A stretch of 52,215 nt of DNA from Streptomyces poriferorum (GCF_019399235.1 NZ_JAELVH010000060.1:1-52215); one strand, 5' to 3'. Counted from the first letter of the stretch, positions 16,478 through 26,161 are shown. The notes: generated by a model not told the origin, from the sequence alone. Numbers and translations are program-made.

Positions 16478-17920
16478 TCAGCTCTGCGCCGCCCACCACT
16501 TCTTGAGCTCTGCGACTGCCGTGTCGTGCTCCATCGGGCCGTTCTCCAGCCGCAGTTCAAGCAGGAAGGCGTACGCCTTGCCGATGACCGGCCCCGGTCC
16601 GACGTCCAGGATCTGCATGATCTCGTTGCCGTCCAGGTCCGGCCGGATCGAATCCAGCTCCTCCTGGTCCTGCAGCTGAGCGATACGCTCCTCGAGCCCG
16701 TCATAGGTCCGCGAGAGAGCACTGGCCTTGCGCTTGTTGCGCGTGGTGCAGTCCGAGCGGGTCAACTTGTGCAGCCGCTCCAGCAAGGGACCCGCATCGC
16801 GCACATAGCGGCGGACCGCCGAGTCGGTCCACTCCCCGTCGCCGTACCCGTGGAAGCGCAGGTGCAGCTCCACCAGCTTGGCAACGTCCTTGACCATGTC
16901 GTTGGAGTACTTGAGATCGGTCATGCGCTTCTTGACCATCTTGGCGCCCACTACTTCGTGGTGATGGAACGAGACCCGCCCGTCCTTCTCGAACCGCCGG
17001 GTCCTCGGCTTGCCGATGTCATGGAGGAGAGCGGCGAGGCGCAGAACGAGGTCCGGGCCGTCCTGCTCCAGGTCGATCGCCTGCTCCAGGACGGTCAGGG
17101 AGTGCTCGTACACATCCTTGTGGCGGTGATGCTCGTCACGTTCCAGCCGGAGTGCGGGGAGCTCGGGAAGCACCTGGTCGGCCAGTCCCGTGTCGACGAG
17201 GAGCGCGAGGCCCTTACGGGGATGCGAGGAAAGCAGGAGCTTGTTGAGCTCCTCCCGGACCCTCTCGGCAGAGACGATCTCGATCCGGCCCGCCATCTCC
17301 GTCATCGCGGCGACGACATCCGGGGCCACCTCGAAGTCGAGCTGCGCGGCGAAGCGCGCGGCGCGGAGCATGCGCAGTGGGTCGTCGGAGAACGAGTCCT
17401 CAGGCGTTCCCGGGGTGCGCAGCACGCGCTCCGCCAGGTCATCGAGGCCACCGTACGGATCGACGAACTCCTTCTGCGGCAGCGCGACGGCCATCGCGTT
17501 CACCGTGAAATCACGGCGGACGAGGTCCTCCTCGATGGAGTCGCCGTAGGAGACCTCGGGCTTCCGCGAGGTCCTGTCGTACGCCTCGGACCGGTATGTG
17601 GTGACTTCGATCTGATAGCCGTCCTTCTGCGCGCCCACCGTGCCGAAGGCGATCCCGACCTCCCACACCGAGTCCGCCCAGGGCCTGACGATCTTCAGCA
17701 CGTCCTCGGGACGCGCGTCGGTCGTGAAGTCCAGGTCGTTCCCCAGCCTGCCGAGGAGCGCGTCCCGGACCGACCCGCCGACCAGGGCGAGACCGAATCC
17801 GGCATCCTGGAATCGGCGGGCGAGATCGTCGGCGACCGGGGACACCCGCAGCAGTTCGCTGACTGCGCGGAGCTGCACCTGGGTCAGGGCGCTGGAGTTG
17901 TCTTCATTGGCGTTCGGCAC
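16478..17920 (-). CDS. pcnA: CCA tRNA nucleotidyltransferase / poly(A) polymerase family
   Basis: The enzyme adds or repairs CCA at tRNA 3' ends. The 480-residue protein is a class II nucleotidyltransferase: LVGGSVRDALLGR (47-58), the metal-binding pair Asp62/Asp64 in NDLDFTTD, RRDFTVNAMAV (135-145) and DPLRMLRAARFAAQL (180-194). An HD domain follows (LLHDIGKPRTRR, His300-Asp301), which is often linked with 2',3'-cyclic phosphatase activity. The start is a GTG at 17920 without a clear ribosome binding site; TACCCT ends 8 nt upstream, so the mRNA may be leaderless. Streptomyces PcnA at this locus has been described as a CCA-adding enzyme. Confidence 0.95.
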   Translation of the reverse strand: MPNANEDNSSALTQVQLRAVSELLRVSPVADDLARRFQDAGFGLALVGGSVRDALLGRLGNDLDFTTDARPEDVLKIVRPWADSVWEVGIAFGTVGAQKDGYQIEVTTYRSEAYDRTSRKPEVSYGDSIEEDLVRRDFTVNAMAVALPQKEFVDPYGGLDDLAERVLRTPGTPEDSFSDDPLRMLRAARFAAQLDFEVAPDVVAAMTEMAGRIEIVSAERVREELNKLLLSSHPRKGLALLVDTGLADQVLPELPALRLERDEHHRHKDVYEHSLTVLEQAIDLEQDGPDLVLRLAALLHDIGKPRTRRFEKDGRVSFHHHEVVGAKMVKKRMTDLKYSNDMVKDVAKLVELHLRFHGYGDGEWTDSAVRRYVRDAGPLLERLHKLTRSDCTTRNKRKASALSRTYDGLEERIAQLQDQEELDSIRPDLDGNEIMQILDVGPGPVIGKAYAFLLELRLENGPMEHDTAVAELKKWWAAQS

Positions 17921-18103
17921 AACAGAAAAGGGTACGTGCCCGGACCGGCCCGGACGTCATGGTTTCCGTTCACCCTGCGAGACGCTCCCACTCATGTGAC
18001 CCACTCCCTGGCACTTGACCGCGGCGCAGATCGTTACCATGCGGGGACGCAGCGACGGAGACAATGATCGACAGCAGCTGACGACGACGAGGGACGGATA
18101 CGC

Positions 18104-20401
18104 GTGGCCGAGGCGGCAGACAACCAGGGGACGAGTCCCTCTCCTGCCCGTCGGTGGCTGCGGCGCACAGCCGCCGTGCTCGCCGGGGCCCCGCTCGTCG
18201 CCGCTCTGCTGGCCGGGGTGGCCGCCCCGCAGGCGCAGGCCGGCGGGACGAGCAAGGCGCCCACGGGCTCCAGCACGGTCTCGGTATCCCTGGACACCCT
18301 GACGCCGAGCGCCCCAGTGAAGGGGGACACGCTCACCGTCTCCGGCACCCTGGTCAACAGGGGCAAGAGAACCGTCACCGACGCGCAGGTCGACCTGCGC
18401 GTGGGCCCGCGGCTCTACAACAGGACCTCTATCGACGCGGCCGCCCAACGCACGGGGTACGTCCCGGGGGCGGATCCCTACCCGGTCGGCGGCAAGTACA
18501 CCGTCAAGATCGCCAAGCTTCCTTCGGGCATCAGCCAGGACTTCACGCTGTCCGTTCCGGTCAGCAAGCTGGACCTCGGCGACGACGGGGTCTACCAGCT
18601 CGGCGTCTCGTTGTCGGGTCAGACGGCCGGCGCTCAGTACGACCACGTGCTCGGCATCAACCGGACGTTCCTGCCCTGGCAGAACAAGGACAGTGACTCC
18701 AAGACCGGCATCAGCTACCTGTGGCCGCTGATCGCGTCGGCGCATCTCACCGCGGAGACCGGCTCCGACGAGCAGCAGACCCCGGTGTTCGCCGATGACG
18801 ACCTGGCCGCCGAGATCGCACCGGGCGGCCGCCTCGAACGGATGGTGTCGCTCGGCAGTCAGCTGCCCGTTACCTGGGTCGTCGACCCGGACCTGCTCGC
18901 CAGCGTCGACGCCATGACCAAGAGCTATCGCGTCAAGGCGGGTGACACCACGGTCGCCGGGACGAACCAGGCCGTGGCCAAGAAGTGGCTCAGCTCGCTG
19001 GAAGCCGCCGTGGCCGACGGCAAGGTCGTCGCACTGCCCTTCGGGGACCCCGATCTGGCCTCCATCGCACACCGCGGCAAGAACGTGTCGGGCACGCTCA
19101 GCCACCTCCAGACGGCCAGCGAGGTCGCCGGGGTGACGGTGGAGACGATCCTCCATCTGAAGCCCTCGACCGACTTCGCCTGGCCCGTCGACGGTGCGAT
19201 CGACCCGTCCATCGTGGATGTCGCCACCTCGGCGGGTGCCCACAACGTGATCGCCCGCAGCGACAGCCTCCAGGAGACCGCCGGCCTGTCGTACACACCG
19301 ACCGCCGCACGGCCCATCGGTGGCGGCACCACCGCGGTGGTGTCCGACGCCCGGCTCTCCAAGGCCTTCCAGGGCGACATGGCGAAGGCCGGGGACTCCA
19401 CGCTCGCCGTGCAGAAGTTCCTCGCCCTGACGCTCGCGCTGTCCGAGCAGGACACGGACAAGGACCGAAGCATCGTCGTGGCTCCCCAGCGGATGCCGAC
19501 CATCGCCCAGGCCCAGTCGATGGCCCGCGCGCTCCACGCCCTCGACGACGGGCGCTGGACCGAGTCCCAGACCCTGATCGAGGCAGCGGCGGCGAAGCCC
19601 GACGCCGAGGCGACCACCACGGTCCCCCGGACATCCCAGTACCCGAAGAAGCTGCGCAGCCAGGAGCTGCCCACCCAGGCCTTCCAGGACATCAAGTCCA
19701 CCCAGGCCTCCCTCGACAACTTCCAGATCGTCCTCACCCAGCCCGAGCGGGTGGTGACCCCCTTCGGCAACGCCGTCAACCGGTCCATGTCGACGTCGTG
19801 GCGGGGCAAGCCCCTGGAGGCCCAGCAGTACCGGGACTCGGTGCGCACCTACCTCCAGGGCCTCATCAACGAGGTCCAGCTCATCTCGAAGTCGGATGTC
19901 ACCCTGTCCGGCCGCAGCGCCACGATCCCCGTGACAGTGCAGAACAGGCTGCTCCAGAACGTCGATCATCTGGTGCTCCGGCTGAAGTCGGAGAACGCGA
20001 CGCGCCTCGAGCTGAACGACGGCGGCGCTGTGGCCGAGCAGCCGATCCAGATCGGCGCCGGCCACAGCCAGTCCGTGAAGTTCGATGCCGCGGCCAATAT
20101 CAACGGTCAGGTACAGATGACCGCGCAGCTCTACACGGATGACGGCAGGCCGTACGGCGCGGAGATGGCGTTCACCGTGAAGGTGTCCGAGCTCACCCCC
20201 ACCGTGCTGCTCGTGATCGCCGGTGGCCTCCTGCTCCTGGTCCTCGCCGGAATCCGGATGTATGCACATCGCAAGCGTGCCAACGCGGGCGGCGCGGCCG
20301 GTGACGACGGCAGTGAACCCGAGCAGCCGAGTGACCCGACGCCGGACACCGGTCCCGAAAGCGCGGAGCCGTCGGGCACGGGTGAGAAAGTGGACCGTTG
20401 A
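18104..20401 (+). CDS. DUF6049 family secreted/membrane-anchored protein
   Basis: The 765-residue protein has an N-terminal signal sequence with a long charged lead (hydrophobic core about 22-40, AQA cleavage near 46), a large extracellular part, and one C-terminal membrane helix (about 699-719) followed by a polar 45-residue cytoplasmic tail. Early residues form an Ig-like bacterial surface module (VSVSLDTLTPSAPVKGDTLTV). It occupies the position of M. tuberculosis Rv3909, next to murJ, so a role near cell-wall export is inferred; the biochemical function is unknown. The start is a GTG behind GAGGGACGGA. It overlaps no neighbour; murJ begins 49 bp later. Confidence 0.87.
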   Translation: MAEAADNQGTSPSPARRWLRRTAAVLAGAPLVAALLAGVAAPQAQAGGTSKAPTGSSTVSVSLDTLTPSAPVKGDTLTVSGTLVNRGKRTVTDAQVDLRVGPRLYNRTSIDAAAQRTGYVPGADPYPVGGKYTVKIAKLPSGISQDFTLSVPVSKLDLGDDGVYQLGVSLSGQTAGAQYDHVLGINRTFLPWQNKDSDSKTGISYLWPLIASAHLTAETGSDEQQTPVFADDDLAAEIAPGGRLERMVSLGSQLPVTWVVDPDLLASVDAMTKSYRVKAGDTTVAGTNQAVAKKWLSSLEAAVADGKVVALPFGDPDLASIAHRGKNVSGTLSHLQTASEVAGVTVETILHLKPSTDFAWPVDGAIDPSIVDVATSAGAHNVIARSDSLQETAGLSYTPTAARPIGGGTTAVVSDARLSKAFQGDMAKAGDSTLAVQKFLALTLALSEQDTDKDRSIVVAPQRMPTIAQAQSMARALHALDDGRWTESQTLIEAAAAKPDAEATTTVPRTSQYPKKLRSQELPTQAFQDIKSTQASLDNFQIVLTQPERVVTPFGNAVNRSMSTSWRGKPLEAQQYRDSVRTYLQGLINEVQLISKSDVTLSGRSATIPVTVQNRLLQNVDHLVLRLKSENATRLELNDGGAVAEQPIQIGAGHSQSVKFDAAANINGQVQMTAQLYTDDGRPYGAEMAFTVKVSELTPTVLLVIAGGLLLLVLAGIRMYAHRKRANAGGAAGDDGSEPEQPSDPTPDTGPESAEPSGTGEKVDR

Positions 20402-20450
20402 GCGATGTCTGTCGCGGCCGGTCGGCCGGGGACGATGAGGTGGGGTTTCG

Positions 20451-22610
20451 ATGAACGCGCCGTACGACGGTGACCGCGGTCAGGGTACGGGCGGAGCCGG
20501 TTATCCCGAGGGGCCACCGGTGCCCCCGGGTCCGGAGCAGGTACCGCCTGCCCCGGACCCGTATCTGCAGGACGCGTACGACTACGACCCCTACCGGTCC
20601 CAGGATCTCTCCGCCCAGGACCCGGTGAGCGAGGCGCTGTACGACCGCGCCGCTCATCCGCCGCCGCCCCCTGGCACCTATCAGCAGCCGCAGCCGCTCT
20701 ACCAGCAGCCGCCGGCAGCCCAGTACCCGCCCGATCCGCGGATCTGGGCGCAGACGCCGCCACCCGAGCCGGACGGCCCGTCGCGCCACCTGCCGTACGG
20801 GGACGACGCCGCGACCACCCAGTTCGTGGGCCTCGACGATCTCGTCACCCAGGCGTCGACGAACCGCGAGGAGCCGGACGCTTTCGCTCACCTCTTCCGG
20901 GACCAGGAGGGCCCTGCGGGGACCCCGGCTCCGGACCGGCCCGAGCCGGCCCCCGCAGCCACGCCGCCGAAGTCGGGCGGCGGGCGGGCTTCCAGCCTGC
21001 TGAAGTCCAGCGCGGTCATGGCCGCCGGCACCCTCGTCTCACGACTCACCGGTTTCGTCCGCAGCCTGGTGATCACCGCCGCGCTCGGCGCGGCCCTGCT
21101 CGGCGACAGTTTCACCATCGCGTACACGCTGCCGACGATGATCTACATCCTCACCGTGGGCGGCGGCCTCAACTCCGTCTTCGTCCCGCAGCTCGTCCGC
21201 TCGATGAAGGACGACGAGGACGGCGGCGAGGCCTACGCCAACCGTCTGCTGACCCTGGTGATGGTCGCGCTCGGGCTGATCGTCGCCGTGGCGGTCTTCG
21301 CCGCGCCCTTCCTCATCCGCCTGATGTCCTCGACGATCGCCGGCGACCCTGCGGCCAACAACGTGGCCACCACGTTCGCCCGGTACTGCCTGCCCACCAT
21401 CTTCTTCATGGGTGTGCACGTCGTCATGGGGCAGATCCTCAACGCCCGCGGGAAGTTCGGCGCGATGATGTGGACCCCGGTCCTCAACAACATCGTCATG
21501 ATCGTCACGTTCGGCCTGTTCATCTGGGTGTACGGCACTTCGCACGAGTCCCAGATGGGTGTCACGACGATTCCGCCGGAGGGCGTCCGGCTGCTGGGCA
21601 TCGGCACCCTGCTCGGCCTCGTCGTCCAGGCCCTGGCCATGATCCCGTATCTGCGCGAGGCCGGATTCCGCTTCCGTCCGCGCTTCGACTGGAGGGGCCA
21701 CGGCCTCGGCAAGACGGTCAGGCTGGCCAAGTGGACGGTGCTGTTCGTCCTCGCCAACCAGGCCGGTGTGCTGGTCGTCACCCAGCTCGCGACCTCCGCG
21801 GGCAAGGCCTCCGGCCAGAACGGGGCGGGCTTCCTCGCATACTCCAACGCTCAGCTGATCTGGGGCATGCCGCAGGCGATCATCACCGTGTCGGTCATGG
21901 CGGCCCTGCTGCCGCGCATCTCCCGTGCCGCCCACGACAACGACCCGGGCGCGGTCCGCGACGACATCTCCCAGGGCCTGCGCAACTCGGCGGTGGCCAT
22001 CGTGCCGGTCGCCTTCGCCTTCCTCGCCCTGGGCGTGCCGATGTGCACCCTGCTCTACGCCTCCAGCGGCCCCGAGGCCGCCCGCTCCATGGGATTCATC
22101 CTGATGGCCTTCGGCCTCGGACTGATTCCCTACTCCGTGCAGTACGTGGTGCTGCGCGGGTTCTACGCGTACGAGGACACCCGGACGCCCTTCTACAACA
22201 CCGTCATCGTCGCCCTCGTCAACGCGGCCGCCTCGGCCGTCTGCTACGTCGTGCTGCCCGCCCAGTGGGCCGTGGTCGGCATGGCCGCCTCCTACGGGCT
22301 CGCCTACGCCGTCGGCGTCGGCATCGCGTGGCGCCGGCTCCGCAACCGCCTGGGCGGCGACCTGGACGGAGCGCACGTCCTGCGCACCTACGCCCGTCTG
22401 TGCCTCGCGGCGATCCCTGCGGCAGTGATCGCAGGCGGGGTGGGATTCGGCCTTCTCCACATGCTCGGCGACGGCGCTTCCGGCTCGCTCCTGGCCCTGC
22501 TCTGTGGCGGGATCGTGCTGCTGGGGGTCTTCGTCGTCGCGGCGAAGCGGATGCGGATCGAAGAGATCAACGGCATGGTCGGGATGATCAGGGGAAGGCT
22601 CGGCCGCTGA
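20451..22610 (+). CDS. murJ: Lipid II flippase MurJ (MviN)
   Basis: MurJ flips lipid II across the membrane for peptidoglycan synthesis. The 719-residue protein has a Pro/Gln/Tyr-rich cytoplasmic extension (1-180), unlike the E. coli protein, followed by about 14 transmembrane helices. MurJ features include SLLKSSAVMAAGTLVSRLTGFVRSLV, FTIAYTLPTMIYILTVGGGLNSVFVPQLV and the later VLRGFYAYEDTRTPF. It is followed 128 bp downstream by a pseudokinase gene; in mycobacteria the pseudokinase is fused to MurJ in one protein. The ribosome binding site is GAGGTGGGG. Confidence 0.96.
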   Translation: MNAPYDGDRGQGTGGAGYPEGPPVPPGPEQVPPAPDPYLQDAYDYDPYRSQDLSAQDPVSEALYDRAAHPPPPPGTYQQPQPLYQQPPAAQYPPDPRIWAQTPPPEPDGPSRHLPYGDDAATTQFVGLDDLVTQASTNREEPDAFAHLFRDQEGPAGTPAPDRPEPAPAATPPKSGGGRASSLLKSSAVMAAGTLVSRLTGFVRSLVITAALGAALLGDSFTIAYTLPTMIYILTVGGGLNSVFVPQLVRSMKDDEDGGEAYANRLLTLVMVALGLIVAVAVFAAPFLIRLMSSTIAGDPAANNVATTFARYCLPTIFFMGVHVVMGQILNARGKFGAMMWTPVLNNIVMIVTFGLFIWVYGTSHESQMGVTTIPPEGVRLLGIGTLLGLVVQALAMIPYLREAGFRFRPRFDWRGHGLGKTVRLAKWTVLFVLANQAGVLVVTQLATSAGKASGQNGAGFLAYSNAQLIWGMPQAIITVSVMAALLPRISRAAHDNDPGAVRDDISQGLRNSAVAIVPVAFAFLALGVPMCTLLYASSGPEAARSMGFILMAFGLGLIPYSVQYVVLRGFYAYEDTRTPFYNTVIVALVNAAASAVCYVVLPAQWAVVGMAASYGLAYAVGVGIAWRRLRNRLGGDLDGAHVLRTYARLCLAAIPAAVIAGGVGFGLLHMLGDGASGSLLALLCGGIVLLGVFVVAAKRMRIEEINGMVGMIRGRLGR

Positions 22611-22738
22611 GGATCACCGGCCCGCACAACCATCGTCGGTTCCCGCGTGTCGTGCATGGTGCCGGAGTGTGGGCACAATTGGCGTGACTGTGCGGAGCTG
22701 GCTGGCATCGCCCAACGGATGGGGAGGCAGGAACGACG

Positions 22739-24418
22739 GTGGCGGAACGTAGCACGGCTGCCGTCGACGTGGCCGACAACAGTGGCGACGAGCCGCTGGC
22801 CGCGAAGGCGGACGAGGCCACGAGCGACGGTACGGCAGAAGCTCAGGATTCAACGGGCGCGGAGAGCGAGCCGAACGGCTCCGGAACCACCGTGCCGACC
22901 CCTGATCTGCACAGCGGTCACAAGCTTGCCGGGCGCTACCGGCTAGAGGAGTGCGTCACCCGCCTGGACGGGTTCAGCAGCTGGCGCGCTGTCGACGAGA
23001 AACTGCGCCGCGCGGTGGGAGTGCATCTCCTGCCCGCCGACCATCCACGGGCCCGGTCCGTGCTGGCTGCGGCCCGTTCGTCCGCCCTTCTCGGCGACCC
23101 CCGCTTCGTGCAGGTCCTCGACGCCGTGGAGGAGAACGATCTCGTCTACGTCGTCCACGAGTGGCTTCCGGACGCCACCGAGCTGACCGCCCTCCTGGGC
23201 GCGGGCCCGATGGACGCCCACGACGCGTACCAGCTCGTCAGTCAGCTCTCCCAGGCCATGGCAGCCGCACACCGCGAGGGGCTGGCCCATCTGAGGCTCA
23301 CGCCCGGGGCGGTGCTGCGCAGTTCCTCCGGCCAGTACCGCATCCGCGGCCTCGCTGTGAACGCGGCGCTGCGGGGAATTACCTCCGACGGACCCCAGCG
23401 CGCCGACACCGAGGCGATCGGGGCCCTTCTGTACGCGGCGCTGACCCGGCGCTGGCCCTACGAGAGCGATGCCTACGGCCTCACCGGGCTTCCCAAGGGC
23501 GTCGGGCTGATCGCGCCCGACCAGGTGCGGGCCGGAGTCCACCGCGGTCTCTCCGAGATCGCCATGCGGGCGCTCGCCAACGACGGAGCCACGGCGTCGC
23601 GCCAGGAGCAGCCGTGCACCACCCCGGACGAGCTCGCCAAGGCGGTCGCGGCGATGCCGCGCATCCGCCCGCCCGAGCCCACGTTCACCGCCCCGCCGGA
23701 GTACCAGCGGACCACGTACCAGCAGGGCACGTACGGGCGCCCGGCCGGACCCGGCAACGGCCCCACTCAGCCTGTCGCCGTACCTCCCGCCCCGCTCCAG
23801 AGCCGCACCGGCAAGGCGCTCAAGTGGGCCGTGTCGGCGCTGCTCATCGCCGCGCTCGGTCTCGGCAGCTGGCAGCTGGCGGAGACGCTCCTGGACCGCG
23901 ACAAGGGCTCCGACGACCCGGGCACGACCCAGACCAACCCGGAGAACGGCGACGAGCCAAAGTCGGTCGCGGAGAGCAAGCCGGTGCCGATCATGGGCGC
24001 TCGGGACTACGACCCCCTCGGGGACCAGTCCGAGAAGCCCCAGGACATCGGTCACGTCTACGACGGCGACGCGACGAGCTACTGGAACACCGACGGCTAC
24101 TTCACCGCCGACTTCGGCAAGCTCAAGGACGGCGTGGGTGTCGTACTGGACCTCGGCAAGGTCCAGCAGGTCGGCACGGTGGACGTGACCTTCCTGGGTG
24201 GCACCACATCGGTCGAGTTGCGGACAGCCACCAGCGCCGAGGTGCCGAAGCTTCCCACCGGCTTCACCAAGGTTGCACAGGGTTCCGGAACAAAGGTGGC
24301 ACTCAAGCCTGGCGAACCCGTCCAGGCACGGTACCTTCTGGTCTGGCTCACCAATTTGCCACCGAGCGATTCAGGGAACTTCCGAGGCAAGATCTCGGAC
24401 ATCAAGGTCACCAGCTGA
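22739..24418 (+). CDS. Membrane-anchored Ser/Thr pseudokinase linked to MurJ
   Basis: The 559-residue protein has a disordered acidic start (1-58), a protein-kinase-like domain (about 60-305), a Pro/Gln linker, one membrane helix (about 361-380) and an extracellular beta-rich domain (410-559) resembling an F5/8 discoidin-type fold. Kinase residues are lost: there is no Gly-rich loop, no VAIK lysine (AVGVHLLP), HRDLKPxN is replaced by HLRLTPGAV (184-192), and DFG is missing. It is therefore probably catalytically dead. In M. tuberculosis the corresponding domain of MviN (Rv3910) is a pseudokinase that recruits the FHA protein FhaA when phosphorylated. A scaffold role is inferred. The start is GTG. 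Confidence 0.88.
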   Translation: MAERSTAAVDVADNSGDEPLAAKADEATSDGTAEAQDSTGAESEPNGSGTTVPTPDLHSGHKLAGRYRLEECVTRLDGFSSWRAVDEKLRRAVGVHLLPADHPRARSVLAAARSSALLGDPRFVQVLDAVEENDLVYVVHEWLPDATELTALLGAGPMDAHDAYQLVSQLSQAMAAAHREGLAHLRLTPGAVLRSSSGQYRIRGLAVNAALRGITSDGPQRADTEAIGALLYAALTRRWPYESDAYGLTGLPKGVGLIAPDQVRAGVHRGLSEIAMRALANDGATASRQEQPCTTPDELAKAVAAMPRIRPPEPTFTAPPEYQRTTYQQGTYGRPAGPGNGPTQPVAVPPAPLQSRTGKALKWAVSALLIAALGLGSWQLAETLLDRDKGSDDPGTTQTNPENGDEPKSVAESKPVPIMGARDYDPLGDQSEKPQDIGHVYDGDATSYWNTDGYFTADFGKLKDGVGVVLDLGKVQQVGTVDVTFLGGTTSVELRTATSAEVPKLPTGFTKVAQGSGTKVALKPGEPVQARYLLVWLTNLPPSDSGNFRGKISDIKVTS

Positions 24419-24443
24419 CAGCGCCAGGGGAGGGGGCTCACCG

Positions 24444-25166
24444 TTGGACAGCACGAGATTCGCCGACACGAGCGACCAGGATCTTCTGGCCGACCACGTC
24501 GCCGGCGAACCGGACGCCTTCGGTGAGCTCGTACGACGTCATCGCGACCGGCTGTGGGCCGTGGCGCTGCGGACCCTGGGCGACCGCGAGGAAGCGGCCG
24601 ATGCCGTGCAGGACGCCCTGATCTCCGCCTTCCGCGCCGCCCACACCTTCCGTGGCCAGTCCGCCGTCACCACCTGGCTGCACCGGATCACGGTCAACGC
24701 CTGCCTCGACCGGGTCCGGAAGGCGTCCTCCCGGAAGACCGCGCCGGTCGACGACGCGGAGCGGCTCGACCAGCTCATGGAGCCCCACGAGTCCGCCGAG
24801 GCGCCGGCCGAGCGCCAGGACCTTCAGCGCGAGCTGTTCGCGGCTCTCGCCACACTTCCCGCCGAACAACGGGCCGCCCTCGTCCTCGTCGATATGCAGG
24901 GGTATCCGGTGGCGGAAGCGGCCCGCATCCTCGATGTGCCGGTCGGCACCGTGAAAAGCCGCTGCGCGCGCGGACGCGCCAGGCTTGCCCCCCAGCTCAC
25001 CCATCTCCGCAGCGGGACCGACGACGGCAAGGGGCCGGGGACGGAGGAGGGTCCGAGGACGGAAGGGAACCGGACGCCGAGAGCATCCGTCCCACCCGCG
25101 GCGGGACCAAGGGACGTGGACACGAGTGATCCAGCGGCAGCGAAGGGCGGAGGTGGACGCACATGA
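24444..25166 (+). CDS. sigM: ECF RNA polymerase sigma factor SigM
   Basis: This group IV (ECF) sigma factor directs RNA polymerase to a stress regulon. The 240-residue product has region 2 (about 20-95: LVRRHRDRLWAVALRTLG, EEAADAVQDALISAFR, TTWLHRITVNACLDR) and region 4 (125-185: LPAEQRAALVLVDMQGYPVAEAARIL, GTVKSRCARGRARL), then a polar tail of about 55 residues. The start is TTG 24444, behind AGGGGAGGGGG. Its stop overlaps the start of the next gene by 4 bp (ATGA), as is usual for sigma/anti-sigma pairs. It matches SigM in the conserved order murJ-pseudokinase-sigM-trxBA. Confidence 0.93.
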   Translation: MDSTRFADTSDQDLLADHVAGEPDAFGELVRRHRDRLWAVALRTLGDREEAADAVQDALISAFRAAHTFRGQSAVTTWLHRITVNACLDRVRKASSRKTAPVDDAERLDQLMEPHESAEAPAERQDLQRELFAALATLPAEQRAALVLVDMQGYPVAEAARILDVPVGTVKSRCARGRARLAPQLTHLRSGTDDGKGPGTEEGPRTEGNRTPRASVPPAAGPRDVDTSDPAAAKGGGGRT

Positions 25167-26104
25167 CATCAACGACCGACGCGACCCGGCACCCGGACGT
25201 CTCGGAGATCTCCGACCTCACCGAGGACCTGCTCCCCCCGTCCCGCGCCGAGGATGTCCGAGACCATCTGGCCGGCTGCGAGATCTGCTCCGATGTCCTC
25301 GTCTCTCTGGAGGAGATCCGCGGGCTCCTGGGCACCCTGCCGGCCGCTGAACCCATGCCCGCCGATGTCGCAGACCGCATGGACGCCGCACTCGCGGACG
25401 AAGCAAGAGGGCGCACTCCCTTCGCGGCGCCTGTCTCAACGGCAGATGTTTCACGTGAAACAGAGCCCGCTGTCACGGCGAAGGAGCTCTCGGACCGACC
25501 CTCAGGGCACTCACGCGCCGCCACCGGTCCCGGTCGCCGTGCCGTCCGCCGGCGACGCCGAAACGCAGTGCTCGGCGCCGCACTCGGCGCCGCTGTCGTC
25601 AGCGTGAGCGTCCTGCTTCTGCAGAACGTCACCTCGTCCGGGAGCTCGGACGGGTTCAAGGCGGCCGACCAAGGCGTCAGCGCTTCCAGGGACGGATCAC
25701 AGGCGTTCTCTCAGTCCACACTGGAAGATCGGGTTCACAGCCTTCTGGGCTCCCACACGGATTCTGTCGGCCCACAGGAATCCAGCGGCGCAAAGCAGAA
25801 TCCTTCCGCTGACACGAAGTCCTCGGCGGAGTCCTCCCCGCCCACATCCGCATCCCCTCAGGCCCCGCTCCGTGCTCCCTCCGTAGCCGTCCCCCCTTGT
25901 ATCGAGCAGGGCATCGGCCGGAACACCGCCGCCCTCGCCATCGAGCGGGGCATCTACGAAGGTTCCGACGCCTTCCTCGTCGTCCTCCCGCACCCCACGG
26001 ACTCCGCCAGGGTTCAGGCCTACGTCGTCGACGCGGCATGTGTCGGCGCCGAGCCTGCGGCCAAGGGAAAGCTCCTGCTGACGCACGTCTACGCACGCCC
26101 CTGA
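25163..26104 (+). CDS. Transmembrane anti-sigma factor with zinc-finger motif (partner of SigM)
   Basis: The 313-residue protein should bind and inhibit the sigma factor encoded just upstream, with a 4-bp overlap. Its N-terminus carries the ZAS signature His35-x3-Cys39-x2-Cys42 (HLAGCEICSD). A membrane helix follows (about 135-155), preceded by an Arg cluster, then an extracellular domain with a Cys pair (PPCIEQG and DAACVG) that may form a disulfide. A perfect parS site (25448-25461) lies in the reading frame and encodes VSRET (96-100) in the linker before the helix. The corresponding gene in M. tuberculosis is Rv3912. Confidence 0.9.
   Translation: MTSTTDATRHPDVSEISDLTEDLLPPSRAEDVRDHLAGCEICSDVLVSLEEIRGLLGTLPAAEPMPADVADRMDAALADEARGRTPFAAPVSTADVSRETEPAVTAKELSDRPSGHSRAATGPGRRAVRRRRRNAVLGAALGAAVVSVSVLLLQNVTSSGSSDGFKAADQGVSASRDGSQAFSQSTLEDRVHSLLGSHTDSVGPQESSGAKQNPSADTKSSAESSPPTSASPQAPLRAPSVAVPPCIEQGIGRNTAALAIERGIYEGSDAFLVVLPHPTDSARVQAYVVDAACVGAEPAAKGKLLLTHVYARP
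25448..25461. other. parS: parS site inside anti-sigma gene
   Basis: GTTTCACGTGAAAC, exact, sits in the linker-coding part of the anti-sigma gene, read as V-S-R-E-T. Confidence 0.95.
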
Positions 26105-26135
26105 GAATCACGCCTGATGCCGCCCCGGCACGTCG

Positions 26136-26161
26136 GGAATGCATCCCCCGTAGGATCCGTT
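26136..26161 (+). promoter_or_regulatory. SigR (disulfide-stress) promoter for trxBA
   Basis: GGAAT (26136-26140), exactly 18 bp, then GTT (26159-26161): this is the SigR consensus GGAAT-N18-GTT. SigR is the Streptomyces thiol-oxidative stress sigma factor, and the S. coelicolor trxBA operon is a proven target. The expected start point is about 26168, leaving a leader of roughly 70 nt before trxB. Confidence 0.9.

Noticed and set aside
22611..22738. Short frame between murJ and the pseudokinase gene
   Set aside because: No ribosome binding site or family match; the 128 bp are best read as a leader and promoter region.
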